Shown here in pieces: positions 1 through 13,197 of a stretch of DNA of 64,000 bases (position 1 is its first letter; every line of letters begins with the position of its first letter). Both the position numbers and the translations under genes were made by a program. The DNA comes from Heliocidaris erythrogramma (taxonomy: Eukaryota; Echinodermata; Echinoidea; Camarodonta; Echinometridae): positions 34,652,208 through 34,716,207 of the forward strand of contig CM046856.1 in assembly GCA_025617745.1 (NCBI GenBank), read 5' to 3'. The notes under the pieces were generated by a model. The model was not told the DNA's origin. It saw only the letters and a program-made list of their open reading frames with translations, and did no database searches.

Positions 1-2468
1 CCCCCCCTTATTTGATGCCCTGGCTCCCTATCCGAAGCTTACCAGGTCATCAAGATGTGCATAATCACTCTGTAATATCAGTTGTACTCTTAGTTACAAT
101 ATTTGTGTACATGGAGGTACATGTCTTAAAATACATAACTTCTCTTTGTAGGTACATATTACAGATTGATATTGGAGATCAAACATTGAGTGAATGTTTA
201 CGTTTTTCAAATTTATGGATGCTTCTTTCCTGGGGACCTAGTAACAAGGTATTCCATCAATCTGTTATTAATGAATGAACTACAATACATGGAATCCAGT
301 TTGCATATATTATTTGTTGATATGTCTGACAAGCCTCTGACAAGCTTTCAGGTTGTCAAGAACAACCTTTGTTTTAAAAGTATGCAAAAATTTGAATATT
401 TTTGTGACCAAGTCTATTGAATGCTATTGGAAGTGCATGAAATCCCTTTTGGGGAGGTATGTTATTTGAGAAACAAGCAATAAATTGTAAAATTAATGTA
501 GCCTAGGTGATGTGCAATTTGCTAATCAAATGCCTAGATTCTTTCTGTGTTTTTACCTTATGAATTCTATAAGAAGTTGAAGTTTGCTATCATCTTTGAT
601 GATTGACAACAATTTTTTTTTTAGAGTGTCATTCCAAAAGCTCTCTGTTTTCACTTGTGCTCCATCTCCACTCCCTCTTTTGAAGTGTATGCTTATTTTA
701 ATTAGGAACTAAAACAGAATTACCGGTAATGTACACTCTTTCTTTAGATTTACCAATGAACAATGGATAAGCTGTGAATGCAACAGCGCCACCTTTAGTC
801 AGAAAATAGAAAGTATTAAGCTTCTGCACAGCACACTGTCTTTCACTGTCAGAATATTTCTGATGAACTGTTCTACTTTGCTAAACGTTCAGCAAATATT
901 AATCGAAGACTATGTACCATTTGTACTTTTTATGATGTCATGTACATGTATCATACTCCCACCCCATTCCCTTGTTTAGGGCTTATGTGAAAGTAAATAT
1001 GTCAAATGCTAATTTGCTGTCTTAAATTGTATGTTTTTCTGTTGTAAGATTACAGATACACACTTCCATCATCACCCATGTTCAGGATTCAGAACAATTC
1101 TTTATTACACTATGATTATTCTTTACTATGATTATTCTTACACTATGAATATTCAAGCCAAGTAAATTTAGAGTGAAAGGACTAGAGGAGCAGTATACAT
1201 GCATATTTCATTCTTTGAATGATAAGCCTTAATTCATACTTTGTAGCCCCCCCCCTGTAAATGAACTTTTTGTGTTGCCCTTGCAACTGTTTTCCAGATC
1301 TTAGTTGTTTAGATCTTTAATAGTGTTGGAGAACTTATTTTCAAGATCGTATATTTCTAGAAGTTACTTTTCAAAGACTTTGTTTCGAGAGCTTATTTCA
1401 AGCTGTGTGTATACATGTACTTGAAGATCTTGGAGAACTCCATTTTTTCTGGAAATAAGTTATCTAGTTTTCTAGACCTTAGTTTTCTAGAACTTGTTTG
1501 CTCCAAATTGATGATGATTTAAAGGTTTTTTTTTATATCTTACTTTTTGGGAACTTAGTTTTCTAGGACTTTGTTTTCCAGCTCTCGGAACTAAGTAGAG
1601 CATAGTGTTACAATGTAGGTCTTACCTGCTGTTCAACCTGGCTATTATAGCTATTCATTCATCTTTCTCTTGAGGAGAAGTTGTTTTGCCTTGTACAAGA
1701 GTAGCCAAGCATAAAAGCCCTTTTGTACTGGAGGGCAGTTAAGACGTCTCACCGTTATTGATTAAGATAAAGTAAAAATAGAAAAGGGGGAATACTGTTT
1801 TCCATTGGTTCTTTTGTTAGTTCTTGTCAGTCCCTTTAGGCTGGGTCCATGTGGTGCATCATATTGTAACCCATGCAAACTACAGTACATGTAGACCCTC
1901 TTGAGTGCCTTATAGGCCTGTTGGTTGTGACCCTTCATGGATTATTGAAAGTTCTGGAAGATACATGTACCTTTGTCTTTAGTTTTGGACCAGTTGATCA
2001 GATGAAAAGTGTGCTGGATTTATTCAGTGAGTATACATGTGCATAGTGCATATACATGCAAATGATACAATGCAATTTGCTTTGTATTAAACGCAGTTGG
2101 CTATAGTATCTGCGCCATATAAATGCATAGATTATTTTATTTTCAAAGTAGCCTACATATCATGTCACTACATACATGTACATACACGTTAGCTTCCAAT
2201 TATGGAGGTTTTCGAATGCCTGCATATTGCAAGACACATGACTCAGGCAGTGTCTGTCAGAAGAGATTCATCAATGATGATCATGTAAAGTGGAGAGTTT
2301 TATGGCTTTGAACTTTAGGAGCAGTAAGAACCTGCTGATGTAGTGCATGGGCCTTTCCACACAAAAGACGCTTTACCTACAGAAATGTATTCTGTAAGGA
2401 AACACACGAGATGACAATAGAGTGAGAAAAAAAAATGTAGAGATACATGAAGGAACATTTTCTGTATG
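1..2468. other. Non-coding stretch, no gene seen
   Basis: AT-rich sequence with no ORF of coding character. It contains a diverged dispersed repeat (203-395), a short C run near 1250 and poly-T runs. Many CTAGA/TCTAGAA-like words recur between 1290 and 1590 but without a clear period. I see no exon with matching splice sites. Confidence 0.6.
203..395 (+). repeat. Diverged copy of the 25954-26175 TIR element (interior only)
   Basis: This stretch matches 25978-26155 in the same orientation: both contain TTCCTGGGGACCTAGTAAC, GTTATTAATGAATGAACTAC and GGAATCCAGTTTGCAT. The terminal repeats that flank the 25954 copy are not recognisable here, so this copy is older or truncated. Short ORFs over both copies are by-products of the shared sequence, not genes. 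Confidence 0.8.
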
Positions 2469-4260
2469 CAGAGATGCCAACCCTCCCGATTTCATCGGGA
2501 GGCTCCCGAAAATTCACCCCAACTCCCGCCTTCACAATCACCAACTTTATCCTCCCGAAATTACGATATTTTTGCATTAATCACTGATCAGAATATGAGA
2601 AATATCGTCTGCTACTTTTAGCATGTAGAAACTCCATAGCGTTCACTAGCTGCTACCAAATTCTACTTAAAAGGTAAAGAAAAATAAGGAGCAGCGAAAG
2701 ATCTCATGGGATCATGCATAGAATTGCATGAGATGCAGCTGTATGCATGCGATACGCTCACTGTGGCCGGGCCCGGGCCAGCTGGCCTGCCACCTAGCCT
2801 GGCGGGCGCGAGCGTACCGTACCGTACCATGCGATGTGTGAGCAGCGCTGCTGGAGTTGAAGACAGTCAAGATCGAGTCGCGCTATGGAATACTTGCTTC
2901 GATATTGATACGAAATGACGGAAAATAAGCAAACGAAGACCAAAAAATGGTTTCAGAAGTACAAGACCGAATACAGTCTCCAATACCAGTGTATTCAGAA
3001 GTCTGAAAGAGGAATTTATCATGCGTTTTGTACAATATGCAGCGTTGACATTTCAGTTGAGCACGGAGGTCGCGATGATATTCGGAAGCACGCTGGGAGC
3101 AAACGGCACAAGGACATTGCTAAGGCGAGATCTTCGAGCACGAGTACACTTTTAACTTATTTCACCAAGCAAAGAACAAGCGAGGAAGAGGATGTTACCC
3201 GAGCTGAGCTTCTCTTATACTGGATTTATAGTGGAACATAACTTGCCCATATCTGTCGCAGACCATGCTGGACCTCTATTTCAGAAGATGTTTCCAGATT
3301 CAAAAGTTGCTTCGAAGCACTCATAGCTACATGGCTATACTTCGTGTGTAGAATCTAGGCAGTCATACACCTCAACTTTTTCAAACACCGCTGCACAAAA
3401 GTCACCAACATTCACTCAAAATCGGCATTTAATTTACAAAAACCGACCCCAACATATCCATGAAATACAATAAATTCAACTCACCGATGTTGGAAAAGAT
3501 AATTCCAAAAATGAAATCCGTAATTTACTGTCGATTCTCGCGAAACAGCTATCGGAGACATTGTGTACATTTCCTGGCCAAAAGAATTTTGTTAAAAATT
3601 TGGTCCCTATCGCTTACACGGAAAAGTCCCGATTTCTGTGTGCACGATTGTAGAGATCGATGTGCGCATGCGATCCCGAGTTTCTTCGTGGACAAAAATT
3701 TTTATTGGCTGATTTTAGTCTAAGACATCGGCGGTTTGTAAACAACACGCGATCGCGAAACAAATCGGCAGGGATTTCTTCGGTTTTGGATGTGATTTTG
3801 ACTTTGGATTTTGCTGGAAATATCAAAAGTTCTTCCTAATGGCCATTTGATGTAGGAGTGAGATTTTTAAGGGCTGAATTTGAAAGGAAGTATTTAAAAT
3901 ATTTTATCTTATTTTTCCCCCGATACCTTTAGTACATGCAACAGAAAATACCAACTATTTTTGCATGCATACATGTATGTGGTCAATATGACCACTACTG
4001 ACGTGGTGTGCTTCGAAGTATGGATGTGCAAGAACAAAAACTTCAGCAATAATTGGTGAGATTTTTAACATGTAAAATGCTCCAAAATAAGGCTCAGATT
4101 GCACTAGAGAGCATCTAGCACCCCAGAGCTTGGAACCCCAGAGCCTGGACCCCGCCGCAAGGGTAGAGCGCTTCGCTCTGGAGATGTGCGCTATGCGCAC
4201 ATAATTTGGTGTCAGTTGCAAATCCTCCCTAATTCTGATTTCCAAAAGTTGGCATCTCTG
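2469..4260 (+). mobile_element. Defective hAT-like DNA transposon
   Basis: The left end reads CAGAGATGCCAAC and the right end is its inverted complement (GTTGGCATCTCTG, ending at 4260). Directly outside both ends lies the same hexamer TGTATG (2463-2468 and 4261-4266), a likely target-site duplication; hAT elements usually make 8 bp, so two flanking bases may have decayed or the superfamily differs. Inside is a BED-type zinc-finger N-terminal ORF with a frameshift (2915-3326) and no catalytic transposase region, so the 1.8-kb element is an internally deleted copy. Base composition (CpG-rich around 2760-3130 and 3540-3780) differs from the flanks, as expected for a relatively young insertion. 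A solo fragment of its 3' part is at 51728-51790. Confidence 0.75.
2915..3326 (+). pseudogene. Broken BED-type zinc-finger N-terminus of a hAT-like transposase
   Basis: From ATG 2915 the frame encodes a lysine-rich start, a CTIC motif (C-x2-C), then a KHAGSKRHK motif (H-x5-H), the spacing of transposon BED-type fingers that bind element ends. A serine/threonine linker (SSSTSTLLTYFTKQ) follows, as in hAT-like proteins. The frame then hits a stop at 3239, but homologous-looking sequence continues in another frame from about 3222 (IVEHNLPISVADHAG, MFPDSKVASKHS) until a stop at 3324. This indicates one frameshift near 3215-3226 plus loss of the catalytic domain. The family assignment rests on motif recognition; a domain search would confirm it. 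Not expected to make active transposase. Confidence 0.7.
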
Positions 4261-7200
4261 TGTATGTAATGTATTAGAACATCCTATAAAGAAGTAACTT
4301 GTTTGGAAGGGAAAGTGGTTGCGTACAATAAGCCAGTTCATAATTAGAACACGGTACAAATGACCCTGAAATGACCCTGATTTGTACGCGCATGTGCATC
4401 TGTTTGGGTGGACGCGTGACTTGTTAAACATGTTAAAATCATGGTGTGCACACTATGAAAGCGTATAAAGATCAATCAGTACAAATGACCTTCATCTGCA
4501 CATGTGCAAATTGTAATTACAACCTGGCTTATTCTCATTACAATACAATGTTCACATGGAGAGTGCATCCTGATTCTTTATCAAGTTCTTGCTTGAAACG
4601 ATGCCCAAATCTCTACTCTGTCATACAATGTTTGCTGTACAATACATACACATATTGCTATGTTCACACAAGGAATTTTTCATTGGGGCCTAATAATATC
4701 TAGCTTTAATTTTTTTTTGCACTAAACATTGTACAGTTTTTCCATGTCTGAAGGGGGGGGGGGGCTACATGTATGTCATAAAAAAGACAATTTTAATAGA
4801 TGGTAATAGGCATAAATTTTGGTGCATCCAGGTTATATATCCAGAAATGGGTGAGGGGTGTGTCACATAATTTAGTGCATAATTTATGTACATGTATTAA
4901 ACACACCGTTGCTGAGTGTATATGTACATGTAAGAGGCTTTGATGGTGGTGGGGGAGGGGGGTGGGGAGGGGTCTTTCATCCTGTAAACCAGTATACAAA
5001 AAATGTATTACGCACCAAGAATAGTCTCTTTTATTCTTTTGAAGTGAGAAATCTTTTCCCAGGTAACCATTGTAGCATTGATTGTAATCAATGCATGGCC
5101 ATGTATGGACGAGTGTGCTCGAAAGAGGACAAATTACGCTCTCATAGTCTCATCAGCTAGACCTTCTTCAGAACCTGTTCTAAATTGCATCATGCAAAAG
5201 GAGTTAGGTATCCAAATTATTATTTTTCACTATTCAGGGCTCGCCACTAACAGGGGTCTGGTGCACAGGGCCCTAAATTTTAACTCTAAGTCTAAAAATT
5301 GATATGTCGGGCCAGGCATTGTATGGCACACAGACTAAACAAAATTTCAATCCGAACCTCCTGTGCAAAAAGTCAGTGCAGAGCTCTTCTTATTTCAAAT
5401 GAATATTTCAAATGAAAATATTTATCAATATATCCCAAATAATGTTGATGAAAAACATTGTAAATGGCCATCCTTTCCTCAAACTGGTCGTAAAATCTTG
5501 TGCCTTTAATTTTCTTTGTGAAGTTTAGAGGAGAACGCTCGTTTCGCAATACATAAATTAAAGAATTTGGCATTTATGGGTGAGCTCGTACAACTGGAGT
5601 CTATTATTGCATACTAAACGCTCCAATGTCTTTTGTATGTAGACCTAAATCAGCTGAATGCTTCTATTCACTTGTGATTGTCGCTCAGAATAGTACGGCC
5701 AACTACAGCGGGTTTGTTTACAACAGAACAACATGCTCAAGTTTCATATCCTCATGTGCAATATAGTTCCTTAATTCCGTCCCATGTCTTGCTTCTTGCT
5801 GGTGGGATCCAAACCTTTGTTTAAATAGATGGACGGCGTCAAGAAAGTACTGAAATGTCGTCGCCTCTTGGAGACGTTATCCGACACATTTTTCATACAG
5901 GTGCGTTTACTTAGCCTAATCTTGTAATCAAGTGCAATTTTTTTCTGGTGATGAAATATGTAGTCCCAATTGTTGCAGTTGGTGTGACTTGCAGTGGAAG
6001 AGCTTAGGAATCGTATGTTTGTATTGTTTACGTTATTACCCATGCTTTATGTTAACACATATATTTTTCTGTCAAATGACAGTGCTCTGAAAAATATAGA
6101 GAGAAATCTTTTATTTGCTGTCTGTGAAATGTCAATAAAGTGTATGCTGCTGAATTTGTGACACAATTTGTTTTGCCCTTCCTGAGCAACCTAATAATAT
6201 TTACTTGTATTCAAGAGATGTATTTTCAACAAAGATATTGGTATTATTAAAGGATATACATGTAAACATCCCTTTTGGATTGTATAGTTACCTGGTAGAC
6301 TAAAATTTTCAACAATATATTTCACTTTCCTACACATGCTTCAGAAAATCTTAAGAATGTTATAGTACTAAAAGCATACGTACATTGAAAGGAAATTTTC
6401 ATGAGGAAACGTGAAAGTCTATATCACTACCTTCAAACTACATTAAGGAAGTAGGCCTGCATATATTTGTAATGGAGATGGGCAGTATGAATGAGAACTA
6501 TTTGAGAACTGACTAAAGTTTGCATTTTTTCACTGGTTTGTGTTTTGATTGTTTTCATTACCAATGACCCATTGCAGGTGGAATGGTTGAGTAAGGTTAA
6601 ATAGTACAAGGAAGTACATACATGTACATTTGTAAATTCACATACACTACACTACAACATGCCATTTTACATGTACAGACAAGGGGTGGTATACTGAGAT
6701 TTATTTTATCTTATAGTGAAATGATTTTAATTGTCATAACAAAATGTACGCTTATGGCACATCATTGTTTAATGACTGTGCAAAAGTGGCTGTGTACGCG
6801 GAATTCATGTACCCAAACATCAATGAAATGTTGCAATTTTGAAATTTGTTATGACAATTAAAATATTTTCACTAAAATCAAGATAAAGTAAATCTCAGAA
6901 TACCACCCGAGAGCTTCATCAATTTTCATGCATACCTGCATTCAGTGTGCTAAGTACCGTAGTACTAAATCCAATTATAATGCTCATTTCTTTTGCTTGC
7001 GTAGATGTTATTTTGTAAAAATGAGGAAAAGGAGATATGGCAACTCTTCTACATGTGCAGTACATGCCACAGGAGATTGTTTATACCGCCCCCCCCCCCC
7101 CCCCAATAAAACTTGTGTCATGGCTGATTTGCTTATATGCATGTTGTTATTATTTGAAAGTACTTGTACTTTGCATGTCAGCTCTTATAATACGGTACTA

Positions 7201-8226
7201 TTCATGATGTATTTCAAATTTTGAAATAGCAAGCTGTTCTCAAAAGCAAAAAAGTCCATCTGTCAGGCTGGATCATACATGTATGACTTACTAGTATTAA
7301 AAAGGTTTATACTTCCCCAAAGTAGGAATCATAACAACTTTTGTTTTTAACCACCAATTTGACCTTTATGAACACTTTAGTTTACCCGGGGAAGGTGACA
7401 TTTCCCTGCTGAAAGTATATTTACATGGACTGCAATTTACTCAGTACAGACTGAGGAAATTCATCAATTTGGATTACAATGAATACAACGTTATCGTGCT
7501 GTCCAGTTTTCGAGCTGTGATGTCCTTTTATGTTTCCCTCAAGTCAATTTTGTTTGTACCAGGGCAAAAAGAATAGCCCTGAGTACAAGAGAATGATATT
7601 AAAGTGTACAATGTAATAAACAGAATACAATATATTTCATCTTGAACTTCTGCCTTGCTATTATATTAGAGGACTCTTTGATATAAATCAGACATGAATT
7701 CAATTTTAACATTTTTTTTTCTTTTAGCTACATGTATGTCCTTTGGAAAGGAAGGTGTGTGGTCTGAAAATCAGTAGTTTGATTAGACTATCACTGAAAG
7801 ATATTGAAACCACTAATAAATTGCCTGCCTGTTGATCACAAAGAAACAAGATACAATGTAATTTTACTTTCTCATGTTTCGATGGGGTGTTGCAACTTTT
7901 TTTCTTAAAATATTTACATGTGAGGCCAATCGCCTTTTCCCCCCCCTTATACTCTCTTTTATTGAAGATTTATGCATGAAGCCAATTATGTCTTTTTATT
8001 TGTTCAGATTTGTAAATGACTGTCTTGTTCACTTTGTTTCATAATTACATTCAGTTTACAGTTTTCTACTTTTCTAGCTGCTGCCCTCTTGTGCATATTT
8101 TTGTCTCTTTGAACTCAGTGATTTAGTAAACATGTATGTTTTATGTATTTTATGCTAGGATGGATAACTCAAAATGGCCTCTATCCTTTTTATCTTTATA
8201 TCTATCTGTCACTCTATCTCTCCATT
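4261..8226. other. Non-coding stretch, no gene seen
   Basis: AT-rich DNA with scattered poly-G (4753-4764) and poly-C (7089-7104) tracts and frequent TACATGTA words. ORFs here are short, lack splice context and use AT-rich codons. A segment at 5230-5330 (GGGCTCGCCACTAACAGGGG onward) resembles a dispersed repeat but has no second copy in the window. Nothing supports an exon. Confidence 0.55.
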
Positions 8227-8761
8227 TTTATGCCTCCGTCCACCAAAGGTGGTGCTGGAGGCATCATGTTTTCGGGTTGTCCGTCCGTCCGTCCCGATTT
8301 ATCGTTCTAGCGATAACTCAAGAACCACATGAGGTATGAACCTCAAACTTGGTGCTAGTATGTATAGAGGTCACTTCTGAAATTGCAGGTGTTAGCCTTG
8401 TTAACGTGATATCTCAAGAACCATTTGATCCATCAACTTCAAACTTGGAACTGGTATGCATCACCATAGTGAGACGAACATATTAGATATTTGTTCTCAT
8501 AGGTCAAAGGTGACAGGTCATAGAGGTCATTATACAGGTGTATGTGAAATTAATATTTTTTTCCCTTTGTTATCACCATATCTCAACTATTTTGTATTCA
8601 TGACTAGGAGGAGATAAAGTGTTCAGACTTTGGGGTTATAAGGTGTAAGGTCTAATGTCAAAGAGGTCAATTAACGTGTAATTAGAGGCTTTTTTATTCT
8701 GGTTATCATAATATTTCAAGAACACTTTGAGCCATCAACTGAACTTAGGCGGAGACATATA
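8227..8761 (+). mobile_element. Short copy of the TTTATGCCTCCG TIR element
   Basis: Starts TTTATGCCTCCGTCCACC, followed by a hairpin (CACCAAAGGTG core) and GTCC repeats, and ends with GGCGGAGACATA, a decayed form of the inverted left end. It contains about three diverged copies of the unit that is tandemly amplified at 13.6-14.9 kb (CTCAAGAACC, TCAAACTTGG). At 8501-8529 it has AGGTCA-A-AGGTGA-C-AGGTCA-TAG-AGGTCA, the same half-site spacing as the larger copy. No transposase. Confidence 0.75.
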
Positions 8762-9239
8762 GGAGACGCAGTCGCAATCATCCTGTTTCATCTATCTATC
8801 CACTTACATGTACATTGTATCCATTTTTGCAGCTATCTGATACCAACCATGTCTATTGACAAGAAAGAAACTCAAAAGTTGAAGGTAGTGTTTTAGATGT
8901 GCACTTGGTCTCCATTTCAAGGTCATACTTGTACTATTACCTGACTGCATTTTCATTTCAATAGTAACTTCAAAGTGTAACAACCACCTGAAAAAATAAT
9001 TTGTGTACAGCTAGAAAGTATAAAATAAAACTAAAACATTCTATTGGGCAAAAGTTAAGTATGAAGGAAATAAAGGATAACATGAAGGTGCATGCGCGGA
9101 ACCAGACCAGGATATGTTAGTTGGGAGCTACAGCACTATGTGATACTAGTAGAGTCGCTTTTGCTCACTATCTTATTGTTCATATTTCAAGCCAGTGGGC
9201 ACCACTTTTTAATGAAAAAGATTCCCCTTGCCTTTCCAG

Positions 9240-9368
9240 ATGTACCTGCCCGTCGGCTGAGCCGCAGTGCGGAGAATCTCGCCTCCGGAGGGCAGTCTAA
9301 CACCGTGCCATCCAACGCTCAGACGGGCCGGCCATCATCGCCTCAGCTTTCATCAACATTCACCCGAG
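9240..9368 (+). CDS. Internal coding exon of an unrecognised serine-rich protein
   Basis: A polypyrimidine tract and CAG (CCTTGCCTTTCCAG) precede the exon and a consensus donor GTAAGT follows it. The reading frame is open and encodes an Arg/Ser-rich segment (VPARRLSRSAENLASGG, then SSPQLSSTFTRG). Codons are GC-rich at the third position, unlike the AT-rich flanks, which supports coding. RRLSRS resembles a basophilic kinase site. The exon enters in phase 2 (first codon is completed by AT) and leaves in phase 1. Joining to the exon at 50724 gives an in-frame [14 protein letters not shown] junction. The preceding exon must lie upstream of the window or in unrecognised sequence. Family unknown; likely intracellular, with no signal peptide or membrane segment visible in the exons seen. 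Confidence 0.72.
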
Positions 9369-9454
9369 GTAAGTCAGAGAACATTAATCAAAGTAATCCT
9401 CCAGTTTTTATTGATCACCTGTTTGTATAAAGCCTTCTGAAGGTGTGTTCTAGA

Positions 9455-9560
9455 GAAAGAATAAAAAGAGAGAGAGAAGGAGAGGAGCAGAGAAAGATAG
9501 AGGGGTAGAGAATGTGTGAGTGTGTCAGAGAGAGAGAGTGAGTGTGACAGACAGAGGAAG
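9455..9560. repeat. GA/GT-rich simple repeat
   Basis: Imperfect (GA)n with GT interruptions just downstream of the 9240 exon; a second GA patch is at 9760-9793. Simple sequence, no gene. Confidence 0.8.
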
Positions 9561-9571
9561 AGATGAACAGG

Positions 9572-9708
9572 AGGGCGTTTCATGAAAGGACTTGTCAGAT
9601 ATTTTATCCGACAAATTTGCTCTCAGCCAATCAGATGCAAGGATTTCAGTAGCTTATAACAGGTGTCGGATAAAATATCCGACAACTTCCTTTCATGAAA
9701 CGCTCCCC
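9572..9708 (+). mobile_element. Palindromic MITE, constant core, arm type C
   Basis: Inverted arms GGGCGTTTCATGAAAGG and CCTTTCATGAAACGCTCCC enclose a second inverted pair (GATATTTTATCCGACA / TGTCGGATAAAATATC) and the constant core (ACAAATTTGCTCTCAGCC, CAATCAGATGCAAGG, TTTCAGTAGCTTATAAC) shared by seven elements in this window. Core reads on the + strand. No coding capacity. Confidence 0.85.
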
Positions 9709-12700
9709 AGATCTCTATTTGTACATGTATGGACAAAAAGAAAGACAGATTGAAACAGAGACTGAGAGAGAGGGAGAGAGTGAGAGAGAAGGGGGTGGGA
9801 ATGGCAAGATTGCATGTAGATCAATATCTTTAATTTGACATGTTGATTAATAGTGAGATCTAAAATGTTTACATTTTAAGCAAATATACAGACTGAGACT
9901 AAATATAAACATATGAGATGATTGTCATAAAGGTTGGTTGGTTTGTTCATACACTAATCTATAAAAGCTGTGAGAGCTGAGCAAAAACAAATTTGGCACA
10001 AGGTTGGATTGAAAGTTTAATGCATAAATGTACCATACAGCTGATTATTGCTAGTTTTCTTAATAAATCACGAGAACCTCATTACATGCAGTTTAATTAC
10101 TGTCTGTCTGGCATGTACCTCTATTTAGCGTATCTTCATTATGAGATGCTGATGGTGGCACAAATTTCTTTTCCCTTTTCAGGGCATGGATACAAATTTA
10201 AAAATACTTATTTTTTTCCATTTATGGAGTATCATTTGTTCACTACATTGCTCAAGTATCAAGCTTTATGTGTATGTTTCAATGTATGTCATGAAATTCA
10301 CAGGAAACATAATAAAAGTGAGATTTTGCAGTTTGCCACTCAGACAACAAAGACAGCATCTTTGTTGTCCTGCAGGATTTTTGATGGCCAAGGGCACCAG
10401 GGGCAACTGCTAATTTGAGCTCTGTTGTGTTATTTATGAAGTGGATAAAGCATGGCATACATTTTCTTGGAGAAAATAGCAAGTCTATTTTATCATCTTC
10501 AGTAGATAGCAACTTATTGATCCATAACTGACTTAGTGTATTCTCTTGTTTTTAGAAACAAAAAATATTATTTTTTCGCAAGGGGCAATTTATCTTAGTT
10601 TCCAGGTGAAGCAACATCACACAAGCTCTCTGTAAATATACCTCTGGGACACATACAGTGAAAATGTTCTTTTGCCTTTAGCATTACAGTACACTTTATG
10701 TGTTGTATTATAAGAAAACTTCAAATCCTCATCTTTGGTAACACAATGTATTCCAGGAATAACGATATCCCCCAGTGTGTAAGCATTCAGTCTGGGTTTT
10801 ATTTTTAGCTCATCCATATCTGATTTGTATTAAAGAGGGAATGTATCTTTTCTTTCCTCTTCCTCTATTTCTCCAGACAGGTCAAAACTTACGTTTGCTT
10901 TCAGTGTGAGTTCCATCTAGAAGTTATAGCTCCTTAGTTGTAGGAAGCATGTCTGTTTTGTACGCTCTATGTGGCATTGTGTTGTTCCCCAGAATGCAAT
11001 GAGGAAATGGATTTTTCTATAAAATTATGTTAGGAACTAACACAATAACGTTGAAAAAGTACATGTAAGAATAGGATACAACCTAAAAGATGCAGCGAGG
11101 TTAGAGTGAGAGTTTTCCTCTAATAGCCCAGGACCCTTTAACATTGGAGTGAAGTGTGAGAGAGCCACATACAAAGGTTTATCAAGAACAGACTTTGCAC
11201 TTGTAGCAAGCTTTTTCTCCTTGACATATTAGACTGCACCAAATACTCATATTATACAGATGGATGTGGTGTCGTGTAGCCCAGTAGAAGGACAACAGAT
11301 GTATGGCCAGCAGATGTAAATATCTAGAATTGCACATGTGAAGTTTTGACCTTTCTTTGACGACGCTTACACAAAACTTTTCCAGATCAAAATTTTGCAT
11401 AATCAAATCTAGCTTTTATAGGTTAAATACCTTTTTTGTATTATTTTTTGATTCAAGTTTTACAAATCTGAAATCCTTCAAAATGTGACCAAATTTTGTG
11501 TTTGCTGCCTTTTATACATATTTCATGCAAGCAGACAGATACTGCACAAAATCTCAAGAACATTCAAAGTTTAATAAGCAACATGAAAGTGTACATGTAG
11601 GTGGTTTGACGGTCGCCTTTGTATTCATGATGGTGAAAGCAAGCCAAACATCGCTCAAGTAGCGTTTTATGAAAAGCTGCTCAGTACCCAATTTTCTCTT
11701 TATAAATTGTTTGACAGTCGCATTGAGGCGAGAGTGGTGACGTCATAACTTCTGATCTTCAATTACCAGAGATAGTGGCCCAAGTCCGAGGGGATTTTCC
11801 CCAGTACAGGATAAAGGATTTCAGACTATCAATTGATCATGGGAGTGCATAAAAGGGCACTGGAATGGAAAATTAGCTAGTGGAGAAATTGGCCAGTTTG
11901 GCACTACATAACATTTTGTAGTGACCCGTTTGTCTGGCTACCTTTGTTTATGATATGTTTACATTTTTACTGAAAGGCTGTACCTTTATGCAGACATCTT
12001 TTCTTAAAATTTTATTTTTAACCACACCAGGGTTCCAAAAATTGGACACATGCAGCTTTCAAACTACATGTATGTCTTGGTTAGAGACATAAGCACCTGA
12101 GTCGATGGACACCGGCGCTGTAGAAGACTTCATTATTGTAAAAGAATACTTCATATTATATTTCATATTTCATTTCATATTTGCTTTGTTTAAAGCAGCA
12201 ATTAAATAATTAATTCAGTCCAGATGCTGTGGTTTACTTCTTTAAGACACAGCATGATCAGAAAAAAATGTTTTGTAGCCTTTTGAAACATGTACCGAAA
12301 GGATACTGTTACATGTAGCATCAACTTCAATTTAACCCTTGAAATTTTGTAATATATTGAGGGATACTAGCACCAATTTTATTTTTTCTTGCTTTCCTAG
12401 CTTTCCTATTATTCAAATTACTGCTGCATGTTTTTGAAAACAAATTATTTTGAGTTTATAGTTTTGAAGAGTAATGCGTCTTCAGGATGCACAGCCATGT
12501 GGATTGAGAAATTCAGATTGAAATCTCGAATGTGTGTTTTGCAAGTTTGACACAAATCAGACTTCACTTTTCATATCAAGATACGAGATGACGCAAATGC
12601 TGAGTGCTACAAATGTGTAAACATCATGGCCATTAATATGCCAAGGTATGGGGGAAAAAATGGCCTTGCACACATACCTCTTCAATACACCTCTGCGAGA

Positions 12701-12947
12701 CAAATAGCCTGTTCATACTTCATACAACAGGAAAGTTTATAAAAAAGTCGTATGAAGCAATGTCCTGTGAAGTATCGTCGAATAGCGAAGTTTACGTACA
12801 CATTTGAAAAAAGTATGGTTTTATAGAAACTAGTTTTAGGGAGGTCAGCTGACACCATATATATTTTATATCAGGTTACGTCAGGAGCAGAACTGGAGCG
12901 TACAAAATTACAGCTGTTTGGTAATATCAGCACACTGTTTTCATGTA
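9709..12947. other. Intronic stretch, no exon or repeat resolved
   Basis: Part of the 41-kb intron after 9368. AT-rich, with short ORFs lacking splice context. A TGACGTCA palindrome (CRE-like) sits at 11738-11745. I see no second copy of any segment and no tRNA-like or palindromic element here. Confidence 0.5.
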
Positions 12948-13197
12948 GAGGTGTCGTAGTCGAGTGGTTTAAACACCGGACTGGAGATGGGAAGGTCGTG
13001 GGTTCGAACCCCGGCGCGGCACTACTGTTCTTTGGCAAGACATTAATCTACATTTGCCACTCTCCACCCAGGTGTTAAATGGGTACCGGCAGGAATTAAT
13101 TCCTTGAATGCTGTGAGCGCCGAAATAGGCAGCCTAACTAGAGCCGGGGTAATATTGGAGCGCCTATATAAATATCCAATATTATTATTATTATTAT
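12948..13197 (+). mobile_element. tRNA-headed SINE, near-complete copy
   Basis: The head has a good RNA polymerase III A box (TAGTCGAGTGG, 12957-12967) and a consensus B box (GGTTCGAACCC, 13011-13021), and resembles a class II (Ser/Leu-type) tRNA gene. A central domain follows (CCACTCTCCACCCAGGTG, then TAAATGGGTACC), shared with 49912-50160 and 50331-50690. The 3' end GCGCCTATATAAATAT plus (ATT)n resembles the 3' end of the LINE fragment at 44958-45215, which suggests LINE-assisted retroposition. Not a functional tRNA: the acceptor ends do not pair properly. Confidence 0.85.

Noticed and set aside
3955-4431. 158-codon minus-strand open frame
   Set aside because: It crosses the right end of the hAT-like element into flanking DNA; incidental.
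12948-13021. tRNA-like sequence with good A and B boxes
   Set aside because: It is followed by the SINE central domain and LINE-like tail, and its acceptor ends do not pair; a SINE head, not a tRNA gene.
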